DNA of 62,228 bases from Gammaproteobacteria bacterium (GTDB lineage Bacteria > Pseudomonadota > Gammaproteobacteria > Steroidobacterales > Steroidobacteraceae): NCBI GenBank assembly GCA_947469285.1, contig CANIOW010000019.1, positions 1 to 62,228 on the forward strand, written 5' to 3'. Positions within the stretch are counted from its first letter, which is position 1, and every line of letters begins with the position of its first letter. Under the pieces are notes generated by a model that made no database searches, had not been told where the DNA came from, and saw nothing but the letters and a program-made list of their open reading frames with translations. Positions 1 through 7,582 of this stretch are shown piece after piece. A program made the translations under genes and the position numbers.

Positions 1-52
1 CCCACCCTACCCCCCATGTGTGGTGTTCTTTTTAACGGTTAGCGATCAGCAC

Positions 53-1828
53 TCAAGGCGCTGGGGGCGCCAACGGGGCTTCACCCACCCCGTTGTTCCA
101 CAGGTAACCGTTGTTCCACAAGTAACCGTTGTTCCACAAGTAACCGTTGTTCCACAGGTAACCGTTATTCCAGAGGTAACCGTTGTTCCAGAGGTAACCG
201 TTGTTCCACAAGTAACCGTTATTCCAGAGGTAACCGTTGTTCCAGAGGTAACCGTCGGCGTTAATCGCGCCGACCTCCTGGCCGTCGCGGATGTCCATCA
301 GGTAGAAATTGCCATCGGCATCGCGGTTAGCGGGGCCACCAAAGTGGCTGGTGCCGGCGAGGTCGGCATTGATATCCAGCCCGCGGTTGGCGCAACCGGT
401 GGCGTTGCTATTGAGCACCGCAGTCGGCGCATCAACCAAGCCTGCGCCCTGCTGGAACACGCTGTAAGCGTAGGTGCCATCGGCCTTCATGGCGGCGCGT
501 CCGCTGCTCATCAGCTTGCACTTCACTTCATCCGGCGACCAGGTCGGGTGCGCCTCCAGCATCAGGGCGACCACACCGGAGATGACGGCTGCCGACTGCG
601 AGGTACCGGACATCACAAAGTGCCCCTCCTTGCGTACCTGTGACGGATACAAGCTGGCCAGCAGTCCGGTTGGCGGTACCAGACCCAGCAAGCTGCCACC
701 CGGGGCCACGATGTCGGGTTTGACGAAGCCCTCGTAGGTGGGGCCGGTCGAAGAAAAAGGCGCCAGCAGGTCATCGCCCGCGCGGCTCGGCGTGCCGTTG
801 TCCGACATAGCGCCCACGGTAATGACGTAAGGCGTATTACCCGGCACACCGATGGTCATGGCTTTGGGACCGGAGTTGCCGGCCGCTGCCACCACCACAA
901 TGCCGTCACGCCAGGCCGACATCACCGCCTGGTTCAGCGGATCGTCCCAGTAGGAGGACTGCACCTCAGCGCTGAACGACAGATTCAGCACGCGAATATT
1001 GAAGGCTTTACGGTTCTTGACCACCCAGTCAATGGCCCGGATGACATCGTAATACCGCCCGGAGCCGTCTTTGGCAAAGGCGCGTACGGCCACCAGACTC
1101 ACGCCAGGCGCTATCCCCTCGTACTTACTGGTCGCCCAAGCATTGCTACTGGCGATGATGGAGGTGACGTGTGAGCCGTGGCCGCTGAAATCGCCAATGT
1201 CTTCGACGAAACGTTTACTGCTGGGCAAGGACAGGTCCGTGTGATCTGGCACGGTAGCGTCATATTGAGCAACCACGCGGCTCTGGCCACCGGGACGCAC
1301 GACCAAGCCGCCCGTGAGCCAGATGCCGGTATCGACCACCGCCACGCCCACGCCACGGCCGGACATGCCCGACCACTGGAGCTGATCTGCGCGGGTTTCC
1401 ACCACATAGTCGGTCTTAAGGCCACCGCCGGCAATTCGTACCACCGCGTCTTCGAACACACGCAGGCCGCCTTGGGACTGCAGCGCAGCAAACTGTTGCG
1501 GGGTGAGCTCCGCGCCACCGCCGCGAATGAGCGCCAGGCCACCCACCCAACGGCCGCCAACGGCTTCAACCGCGCGCTGCACGGCCGCCACACTGGCGCC
1601 CTGCAGGATATAGCGGGTACTCGGCGCAGTCGGCGTCTGGAGGACTGCCACTGGCACAGTCGGCAACCGCGTTGGAGCGCTGTAGAGCACGGTAGCAGTG
1701 GGCCGCGAGTGGGGGACTGGCTGTAGGCGCAGCGGGGAGCCGACGCTCCACAACACGGCGGCGAGCAGAGCGCTGAGGGCAAGCCCGCCAAGCCACCGGA
1801 ACCCTGTCTGCCTAGTGAACATAGCCAT
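53..1828 (-). CDS. Secreted subtilisin-like (S8) serine peptidase with C-terminal GYLWNN repeats
   Basis: Subtilisin-like endopeptidase, 591 aa from this start, predicted to be exported. The N-terminus carries a hydrophobic signal/anchor (LGGLALSALLAAVLW, about residues 13-27). The catalytic domain shows Asp166 in VAVVDTG, His217 in GHGSH, the oxyanion Asn318 in AAGNSG and Ser410 in SGTSQSAA; the Ser motif departs from the usual GTSMA(A/S)P. Residues 526-579 are nine exact GYLWNN copies, followed by a short Pro/Ala-rich tail, so the C-terminus is a repeat module rather than a known PPC or autotransporter domain. ATG at 1828 is chosen because GGGAG lies about 6 nt upstream; the ATG at 1876 would add 16 residues and has no Shine-Dalgarno. 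It stands alone, with about 220 bp of noncoding DNA upstream. The protease call is firm; the substrate and the role of the repeats are unknown. Confidence 0.93.
   Translation of the reverse strand: MAMFTRQTGFRWLGGLALSALLAAVLWSVGSPLRLQPVPHSRPTATVLYSAPTRLPTVPVAVLQTPTAPSTRYILQGASVAAVQRAVEAVGGRWVGGLALIRGGGAELTPQQFAALQSQGGLRVFEDAVVRIAGGGLKTDYVVETRADQLQWSGMSGRGVGVAVVDTGIWLTGGLVVRPGGQSRVVAQYDATVPDHTDLSLPSSKRFVEDIGDFSGHGSHVTSIIASSNAWATSKYEGIAPGVSLVAVRAFAKDGSGRYYDVIRAIDWVVKNRKAFNIRVLNLSFSAEVQSSYWDDPLNQAVMSAWRDGIVVVAAAGNSGPKAMTIGVPGNTPYVITVGAMSDNGTPSRAGDDLLAPFSSTGPTYEGFVKPDIVAPGGSLLGLVPPTGLLASLYPSQVRKEGHFVMSGTSQSAAVISGVVALMLEAHPTWSPDEVKCKLMSSGRAAMKADGTYAYSVFQQGAGLVDAPTAVLNSNATGCANRGLDINADLAGTSHFGGPANRDADGNFYLMDIRDGQEVGAINADGYLWNNGYLWNNGYLWNNGYLWNNGYLWNNGYLWNNGYLWNNGYLWNNGYLWNNGVGEAPLAPPAP
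92..253 (-). repeat. Nine-copy 18-bp tandem repeat encoding GYLWNN
   Basis: Nine contiguous 18-bp units lie inside the subtilase gene (plus-strand unit GTTGTTCCACAGGTAACC). Unit variants differ at only three positions, and every variant still encodes GYLWNN. In plus-strand order the units are types A,B,B,A,C,D,B,C,D, so C-D occurs twice, separated by one B. The array starts 37 bp beyond the stop codon, in the last tenth of the gene. Confidence 0.97.
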
Positions 1829-2051
1829 GTCTGCTCCCGATACCCATCGTAAATATTTAGTGAACTCGGTGGGCATTGTTCACGAAACTTTTCTATTTGT
1901 GCATTTGTTTTTGCATTTTTTTCACATTCTGCGGTAATCCCCTAGTCAGGTTCTACAGTTACCCGAAAAGGAGGGTTTACCCCACCTGGCGCATCGATCT
2001 ACAAAATCGGTCAGGAAGCATGGATAACTGACTGAATTGAATAGGCCTAGC
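1829..2051 (-). promoter_or_regulatory. Upstream region of the subtilase gene with related GTTACCC/GTTTACCCC motifs
   Basis: This 223-bp noncoding gap lies between the HIT gene and the subtilase and is more AT-rich than its surroundings (runs of A/T at 1902-1925). It contains related short motifs on the plus strand: GGTAATCCCC at 1933-1942, GTTACCC at 1958-1964 and GTTTACCCC at 1975-1983. They lie where a promoter and operator for the minus-strand protease gene would be expected. I cannot assign a regulator and see no convincing -35/-10 pair. Confidence 0.3.
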
Positions 2052-2501
2052 TCAAGCAGCGGGCGCAATGAGCGCCAACTGCGCTCGCAACTGCTGCTGC
2101 AGCAGCGCATGAGCCGCAGCATCGAAAGGAGGACGTTCTGCCCAGTCATACACCCAAGGGTGCCCGGTTTGCGCAAAAGCCGGCTCGTCGCTAAAGCGCG
2201 GGAAGACGTGCGCATGCAGTGCTGGCGCTTGGTTGCCAAACAGCGCGTAGTTGATTCTCAAGGCAGCGGTGACCTGCAGCACCGCATCGCCGAGCAGTGC
2301 CATATCGGCTAAAAAACGCAACCGTTCCGCGCCCGAGAAGGCATTCAGATGCGGCACCACCGGGTCGGGTAACAACAGGCAATACCCGGGCAACACCTGC
2401 GGGTCCCCTAACACAGCCCATCCAGCCGACAATCGAGCGATGCAGGTCGGGTCGGTCCCAGCGCGGCAGGCGGCCACGCGACGGTGGATGGGCGTTGGCA
2501 T
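2052..2501 (-). CDS. HIT family protein (histidine-triad nucleotide hydrolase-like)
   Basis: A 149-aa cytoplasmic protein with the layout of the HIT superfamily: a first half with GYCLLLPDPVVPHLN, and near residue 112 the segment ALHAHVFPRF, which supplies the H-x-H part of the histidine triad. Members hydrolyse nucleotide phosphoramidates or dinucleoside polyphosphates. The triad is degenerate (HAHVFP rather than HxHxH), as in several bacterial HIT-like proteins, so activity is uncertain. It lies 37 bp downstream of the cytochrome c gene on the same strand, but no functional link is evident. The family call is good; the substrate is unknown. Confidence 0.72.
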   Translation of the reverse strand: MPTPIHRRVAACRAGTDPTCIARLSAGWAVLGDPQVLPGYCLLLPDPVVPHLNAFSGAERLRFLADMALLGDAVLQVTAALRINYALFGNQAPALHAHVFPRFSDEPAFAQTGHPWVYDWAERPPFDAAAHALLQQQLRAQLALIAPAA

Positions 2502-2538
2502 GGTCAGACTCCCGGAAAAGCAACGGCGCCGATGCGGT

Positions 2539-2988
2539 TCACCGCGCGGCGTGGGCCGCGCGGGCGGCCTGGATGTCAGCCACCGTCACCGCGGACGACC
2601 GATGACCCCAACTGGATCGCAGATAAGTCAGGACGGCCGCCAGATCCGCGTCTGGCTGTGCCGCAAACAGCGGCATCAGCGCCGGGTACCGCCCCGCCGG
2701 TGAAGCGGTGGGGCGTACACCGTATAGCACCCAAGCGGTGAGCGCCGGCACGGGGCCATTGACCGTGGCGGAACCTACCAGTACCGGCTGCGCTCCCATC
2801 CCCTGCCCCGTAGGCCCATGACAGCCAACGCAGTTCTGCAAATACACGCGTCCACCGGGCGAGTCGAAGTGGCCCGCACCCGCCCCGCCGCCACAGCCAG
2901 TCAAGAGCACCAGCACCGCCGCCAAACATACCCCATCGCGCCGCATGAACCGCACTGGACGGTGCCGCCCGCGGCCCCATCGCTGCAT
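2539..2988 (-). CDS. Lipoprotein c-type cytochrome
   Basis: Small monohaem cytochrome c, 149 aa from this start. An Arg-rich N-region leads into a hydrophobic segment ending in the lipobox LLTGC, so the mature protein is probably anchored in a membrane facing the periplasm. The haem-binding motif CVGCH follows about 30 residues later, and a Met in the C-terminal part (YPALMPLF) is a plausible distal ligand. It would carry electrons; the partner oxidase or dehydrogenase is not in the window. AGGAG sits about 6 nt before the ATG at 2988. Other in-frame ATGs are at 3009 (weaker SD) and 2946 (no SD, but right next to the lipoprotein signal). Confidence 0.85.
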   Translation of the reverse strand: MQRWGRGRHRPVRFMRRDGVCLAAVLVLLTGCGGGAGAGHFDSPGGRVYLQNCVGCHGPTGQGMGAQPVLVGSATVNGPVPALTAWVLYGVRPTASPAGRYPALMPLFAAQPDADLAAVLTYLRSSWGHRSSAVTVADIQAARAAHAAR

Positions 2989-3074
2989 GACAACTCCTAT
3001 CATCGACATCTGGCTGTTTCCTATACGTGCTGTTGCGCACTGACTATACCGACTGTTGGCGTAGACTGAATTCT

Positions 3075-4718
3075 ATGTCACGCAAGCCGTTTTCTTGGCG
3101 CTGGGTCACTGCGCTGGTCAGGCTGTTCGATGTCTTCCTCCCGCGGTGCACCTCGCTGGCCCTACTGCTGCTCATCGCCCCGGCGCTGGCCAATGCCGGC
3201 GAACAGTCCCCGCCAACGCCACCCACACCGCTGGCGCCCGCAGCACTGGTTGACGCACGCCAAGTTCCACCGCTACTCGCGGCCCTCCGCGACGCCCGCG
3301 CCGTGGGCCTCGACCCGGCCGATTATGGGGCAGACATCCTCACCGCACGCTGGTCCGCCTTACAGGCCGACGCCCCACTCACCACGCAACGCGAGGCTTT
3401 GGCACGCCGCTGGGAGCAGGACTTTCGTCGTGCATTGCGGTTGTATGTCGAACACTTGCATTTCGGTCGTGTCGATCCGGCAGACCTCGGACATGGGCTG
3501 CGCATCGACCGCTCGCGCCTGAATCTGGACGAGTGTGTCACCCAGCTGCTGGCCAGCTCGCAGGTGAACGCTGACCTCGCCGCGCTGGAGCCTGAGTTCG
3601 AGCATTACAGGTTGCTGAAGGCGGCACTGGCCCGCTACCGGCTGCTCGCCGCCGATCCTGCCTTGACGGCGCTGCCGCGCTTGCCCCATCGCACCTTGCG
3701 CGAGGGTGAAAGCTGGGCGGGTCTGCCAGCATTAGCGCACCTGCTGGAGGTGTTAGGTGACCGCAACCCACTCGATGCCGCGGGTGAGCCGACATACTCC
3801 ACCACCCTGATGTCCGCCGTCCGTCACTTCCAGGAGCGCCATGGCTTGGAACCCGATGGCATCCTCGGACCTGCCACCTGGCGGGAGCTGACCACACCGC
3901 TCAGCGCACGCGTTCGCACCATGGAACTGACCTTGGAACGCTGGCGTTGGGTACCGCCCCACCTACACGCAGCGCCGCTCGTCATCAATATTCCAGAGTT
4001 CCGCTTGTTCGCCTGGGAAACGGAGCGCGACACCGAAGACCGCTTGCTCAAGTTTGAGGTCATCGTGGGTGAGCCTTACCTCAGCAAGCACACGCCGGTG
4101 TTCGCCGGCGACCTCCGGTATCTGGTGTTCCGTCCGTACTGGGATGTACCGTATCGCATCGCCGTCCGCGAACTGCTGCCCAAGATAGCGGCCGATGCCG
4201 GCTATCTGCAGCGCGAGCGACTACAAGTGGTCCGCGGACACGGCAACGACACCCAAGTGCTGACGCCGACCGCGCAGCATCTGGCGGCGATCCGCCGCGG
4301 AACCGCGCGCTTGCGCCAGACCCCGGGTGAACACAATGCACTCGGGCTGGTGAAGTTCATGCTGCCGAACCCCTACAACGTGTATTTGCATTCCACGCCA
4401 GCACTGTCGCTGTTCCAGCGGGCTGCCCGGGCGTTCAGTCACGGCTGCGTACGCGTGAACGACGCGGCAACGCTGGCAGCGTTTATCCTGCGCCATGAAC
4501 CGGGTTGGAGCCAAGCAACGGTGGACGCGGCCATGGCCGAAGGCGCGCCCGAATCCCGCATCGTCAAACTGACCACACCCGTACGGGTGTACTTTGTCTA
4601 TGCGACGGCTATGGCCTCCCGCGAGGGGATACGCTTCTTTGCCGACGTGTATCACCATGATGCAGAACTGGCAGCACGGTTACAGGAGCACCGCTACGCG
4701 CACTGGGGGCACGACTGA
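3075..4718 (+). CDS. ldtD: L,D-transpeptidase (YcbB/LdtD type) with peptidoglycan-binding domain
   Basis: Periplasmic L,D-transpeptidase, 547 aa, which makes 3-3 (mDAP-mDAP) crosslinks in peptidoglycan. The N-terminus has a signal segment (LALLLLIAPALANA) followed by a Pro/Thr linker. A long helical scaffold domain precedes a peptidoglycan-binding module (residues about 240-275, FQERHGLEPDGILGPATW). The YkuD catalytic domain contains the active-site Cys458 in SHGCVRVND. Length and domain order match the YcbB/LdtD family. The start at 3075 gives a compact signal peptide; the reading frame stays open upstream to 3027 but adds only an unconvincing leader. The gene converges on a MepK-like endopeptidase with a 4-bp gap; in E. 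coli ycbB and ycbK are also neighbours. Confidence 0.92.
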   Translation: MSRKPFSWRWVTALVRLFDVFLPRCTSLALLLLIAPALANAGEQSPPTPPTPLAPAALVDARQVPPLLAALRDARAVGLDPADYGADILTARWSALQADAPLTTQREALARRWEQDFRRALRLYVEHLHFGRVDPADLGHGLRIDRSRLNLDECVTQLLASSQVNADLAALEPEFEHYRLLKAALARYRLLAADPALTALPRLPHRTLREGESWAGLPALAHLLEVLGDRNPLDAAGEPTYSTTLMSAVRHFQERHGLEPDGILGPATWRELTTPLSARVRTMELTLERWRWVPPHLHAAPLVINIPEFRLFAWETERDTEDRLLKFEVIVGEPYLSKHTPVFAGDLRYLVFRPYWDVPYRIAVRELLPKIAADAGYLQRERLQVVRGHGNDTQVLTPTAQHLAAIRRGTARLRQTPGEHNALGLVKFMLPNPYNVYLHSTPALSLFQRAARAFSHGCVRVNDAATLAAFILRHEPGWSQATVDAAMAEGAPESRIVKLTTPVRVYFVYATAMASREGIRFFADVYHHDAELAARLQEHRYAHWGHD

Positions 4719-4722
4719 AGTT

Positions 4723-5298
4723 TCAGGCGCCCCATTGCCGGACACGCCCGGTGTCCAGATGTACAAATTGCGAAGCGGTATAAAGACCGACACCCCCGCG
4801 CTGCAGTTCCCAGCCGACATTGCGCAACTGGCGCACATCGACGCCCGGCATGCGGATATCCACCGCGCGCCCGGTCAAGTGCAGGCTGTTTTGCGCCACG
4901 CCGGAGTGCGTCGAACGTGAGCGCAGTGCTGCGTTGGTGGCCGGCGAACGGTAGCCGCAGATGACCTCGAATTCCGGGTCGCGGTCGATCGTGACCGCCA
5001 CTTCATGCAGCAAGTCATACAGCGCGGGGTCGAGCGGATGTTCCTGTCCGGTGCGGAAGTCGCGGAAGAAATGCTGCAGCCGTGCCAGCACGGCCGGCAC
5101 CTGCACGCCGTGGCGGCGAAAATCGAACAGACCCGATTCTTGGGTGTGCACATTATGCAAACGCAGTTCGCGCACCGCGCCGCCATTCGCCTCCGCCCAG
5201 GCACGCACCGGCACCCACGGCGCAACCACCGCCACTGCCGCCGTGGCGGCACAGTGGCCCAAAAAACGGCGACGGGAAGGAGACGGCGGCGAGGACAT
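4723..5298 (-). CDS. mepK: DUF882/M15-like murein endopeptidase (MepK/YcbK type), Tat signal
   Basis: A 191-aa exported zinc peptidase of the DUF882 family, whose E. coli member MepK cuts 3-3 crosslinks in peptidoglycan. The N-terminus has a twin-arginine signal (SRRRFLGHC) and an Ala/Val-rich H-region ending near AWA. Likely metal and catalytic residues are visible in THSGVAQNSLHLTGRAVDIR and in the C-terminal FVHLDTG. The ATG at 5298 puts the Tat motif about 9 residues in; an in-frame TTG at 5334 is possible but less likely. The adjacent L,D-transpeptidase makes the bonds this protein is expected to cleave, which supports the assignment. Confidence 0.88.
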   Translation of the reverse strand: MSSPPSPSRRRFLGHCAATAAVAVVAPWVPVRAWAEANGGAVRELRLHNVHTQESGLFDFRRHGVQVPAVLARLQHFFRDFRTGQEHPLDPALYDLLHEVAVTIDRDPEFEVICGYRSPATNAALRSRSTHSGVAQNSLHLTGRAVDIRMPGVDVRQLRNVGWELQRGGVGLYTASQFVHLDTGRVRQWGA

Positions 5299-5343
5299 GC
5301 GGCGGAGGGTGCCGCAAATGGGGGAGCGTGGCAACCCTTAAGG

Positions 5344-6576
5344 CTAAAAATTGACGGGCAGCACCCGGGCCCGCGGGAAAAAGTTGAAGTCGGTGGCTGA
5401 GGAACAAGTGTAAGCCCCCATCATCCGACCCAGCAGCACATCGCCAGCCACCAATTCCGGCAGACCGATGCCCTCGGCTATCACGTCGATGCTGTCGCAG
5501 GTAGGACCTGCCAGCACGCTTAGTAACAGCGGCCCGGCGGGCGCCACTCCCTGCGCTGTCAGAGGCACCACCGGATAGCGCGCGTGGTCAAACAACTGGC
5601 CACTGAATGAGCCATACAGGCCGTCATCTAAGTAGTACCACCAGTGACCATCACGCCGCGCGCGGCCCATCACGGTACTCAGCGACAAGCCTGCCGGCGC
5701 AGCAATGAAGCGACCGGGTTCCGCGATAACCCGCACACCGGCGGGGACGGCCTGCAGGGCCGTGCGGATCGGGGCACAGAACTCTTCAATGGCCAACGCG
5801 CCTTCATGGTACTCGACCGGAAAACCACCGCCGATATCCAGCGTATCGAGCACATAGCCAGCGGCAGCGGCGGCTTGCAGTAAGGTGATACAGGCGGTGA
5901 CGGCCGCCACATGCATGGCGGGTGTGGCCGCCTGTGAACCGACATGGAACGACAAACCGGTGATCGCCACTCCCTGCGCCCGCGCTTGCGCCAGTAAAGC
6001 TGGCACGTCTTCCGGTTCACAACCGAATTTTCGTGACAGATCGCATTTCGCTTCCGTATTCCGAAATGCCACGCGCAGCAGCAGCCGTGCCTGCGGATAA
6101 GGCACGAACTTGGTGATCTCATCCGGATTGTCAGCCACAAAAGTGACCACACCGTGCGCGAGCGCTGCACGAATATCCACTTCGCGTTTGATGGGATGCG
6201 TATGAATACAGCGCGCCACTGGCACGCCTTCGCGCACCACCAACTCCACTTCACCCGTGGTCGCCAGATCAAACCAGGCACCCTCCGCCAACAGGGCGCG
6301 CACGACCGCGGCCTCCGGCAGTGGTTTCAAGGCGTAGTGCAGATCGACGCCTGGCAAGGCCGCCTGCAGGCGCCGGTATTGCTGCCGAACCACAGCGCAA
6401 TCCAGTACCAACAACGGCGAACCATGGCGCGCGACGAGCGCCAGCAGTTCCTCGCGCGAGGTGGTATCAAGCTGGACGGTGGGGGTATCCATGAAGGGGA
6501 CTGCCGCGGAAAAACGCGCAGGATACACACCTTGAGTGGCGATTGCGCCCTGCGCGGCGGTTTTACTACCGGCCAT
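5344..6576 (-). CDS. PLP-dependent ornithine/diaminopimelate-type decarboxylase (fold III)
   Basis: Fold-type III PLP decarboxylase, 410 aa from this start, most like bacterial and eukaryotic ornithine decarboxylases that make putrescine. The PLP lysine lies in YALKPLPE (the common form is YAxKAN). Other family motifs are HVGSQ, the phosphate-binding IGGGFP, EPGRF, and GPTCDSIDVI, whose Cys-Asp pair is typical of the ODC active site at the dimer interface. Start: ATG 6576 has GAGG about 8 nt upstream and overlaps the end of tsaC by 11 bp. ATG 6492 would give 382 aa and fits the conserved domain start, but has no SD. Ornithine is the favoured substrate; lysine cannot be excluded. Confidence 0.82.
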   Translation of the reverse strand: MAGSKTAAQGAIATQGVYPARFSAAVPFMDTPTVQLDTTSREELLALVARHGSPLLVLDCAVVRQQYRRLQAALPGVDLHYALKPLPEAAVVRALLAEGAWFDLATTGEVELVVREGVPVARCIHTHPIKREVDIRAALAHGVVTFVADNPDEITKFVPYPQARLLLRVAFRNTEAKCDLSRKFGCEPEDVPALLAQARAQGVAITGLSFHVGSQAATPAMHVAAVTACITLLQAAAAAGYVLDTLDIGGGFPVEYHEGALAIEEFCAPIRTALQAVPAGVRVIAEPGRFIAAPAGLSLSTVMGRARRDGHWWYYLDDGLYGSFSGQLFDHARYPVVPLTAQGVAPAGPLLLSVLAGPTCDSIDVIAEGIGLPELVAGDVLLGRMMGAYTCSSATDFNFFPRARVLPVNF

Positions 6577-7582
6577 CCACTGTTTCCTCGACTTCCCCCG
6601 CCGCTGCCGCACGCTGCAGGCGGTCACGCACCGCCCCCCAAACCTCGTCTTCCGGTACTGCTTCGACCAGTAAACGGGAGGCTTCTAGGCGGTCGAGATC
6701 GCGCAAGGTGGCGTACAACACACGCCCATAAGCCGCCGCCTCATCCGGCATGGCTTGCAACGGCGGTGATGACGGGCGTTCGCGTAACTGCGCCGCCAGA
6801 CCGCACCGCAGCGTGGCACTGCGCGCCACCACCACGGCCGCGGGCAGGGCGAGCGCGCGGGCGTAAAGCGCCGCCGCCGGCACCAGCTCCAGCGGCGTGC
6901 GTGGTGCGTAGTGCGCGCGGGTCGTGCCGGGCGCACGCGGCCCTTGGCCCGCTGCGGCCAGGAGAATCTCAGCGCCACTGGCGCGACTGAGCATGCCCGG
7001 TGTCAGACTGCCCGGGCGCAGCACCAACGCGCGCCCGTCCAGGCAGGCGACAATGGTGGACTCGAGGCCCACGGCGCAAGCCCCTCCATCCAGCACCGGC
7101 ACCGCACCTCCATATTCGGTCACCACATCGGCGGCACGGGTCGGACTGACCTGACCGTAGCGGTTAGCCGAGGGCGCCACGAGCGCACCACCGAAGGCGC
7201 GCAATACCGCCTGCGCCAAAGGATGCGCTGGCACCCGCAAGGCCACACTGTCCTGCCCGCCGGTCACGGCCGCCAACACCTGCGGCCCACGCGGCAATAC
7301 CAGCGTTAATGGACCCGGCCAGAAAGCCGCCGCCAGACGTTCTGCTACCACCGGCCAGTCGCGCGCCCAAGGCCGCGCCGCCGCGAGGTCTGCTACATGC
7401 ACGATCAGTGGATGATCCGCCGGGCGCCCCTTGGTGGCGAACACCCGCGCCACCGCCGCGGCTTGTGTGGCATCCGCCGCCAGCCCGTACACGGTTTCGG
7501 TGGGCAACCCGAGCACGCCTCCTCCCCGCAAATGCGCCACGGCTGCAGCCACACTGTCCGCCGTGCCCGGCCAGGGATTCAT
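6566..7582 (-). CDS. tsaC: L-threonylcarbamoyladenylate synthase (Sua5/TsaC)
   Basis: Makes threonylcarbamoyl-AMP from threonine, bicarbonate and ATP, the first step of the t6A modification at position 37 of ANN-decoding tRNAs. The 338-aa protein has the N-terminal YrdC domain with GLPTETVYGLAADA and KGRPADHPL (residues about 24-60), and SALRVPAHPLAQ-type and APSANRYG motifs further on. It is longer than a YrdC-only TsaC and carries a C-terminal Sua5-like domain. Its start overlaps the stop of the DUF72 gene by 4 nt (ATGA), and its end overlaps the decarboxylase start, so the three are probably cotranscribed. Confidence 0.93.
   Translation of the reverse strand: MNPWPGTADSVAAAVAHLRGGGVLGLPTETVYGLAADATQAAAVARVFATKGRPADHPLIVHVADLAAARPWARDWPVVAERLAAAFWPGPLTLVLPRGPQVLAAVTGGQDSVALRVPAHPLAQAVLRAFGGALVAPSANRYGQVSPTRAADVVTEYGGAVPVLDGGACAVGLESTIVACLDGRALVLRPGSLTPGMLSRASGAEILLAAAGQGPRAPGTTRAHYAPRTPLELVPAAALYARALALPAAVVVARSATLRCGLAAQLRERPSSPPLQAMPDEAAAYGRVLYATLRDLDRLEASRLLVEAVPEDEVWGAVRDRLQRAAAAGEVEETVDGR

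Noticed and set aside
92-253. CRISPR array
   Set aside because: The repeats are contiguous 18-bp units without spacers, in frame within a protease gene, and no cas genes are present.
20-643. Plus-strand open frame of 207 aa with VTVVPQ/VTVIPE repeats
   Set aside because: It is the antisense reading of the subtilase GYLWNN array; the minus-strand frame has the full catalytic triad and a signal peptide.
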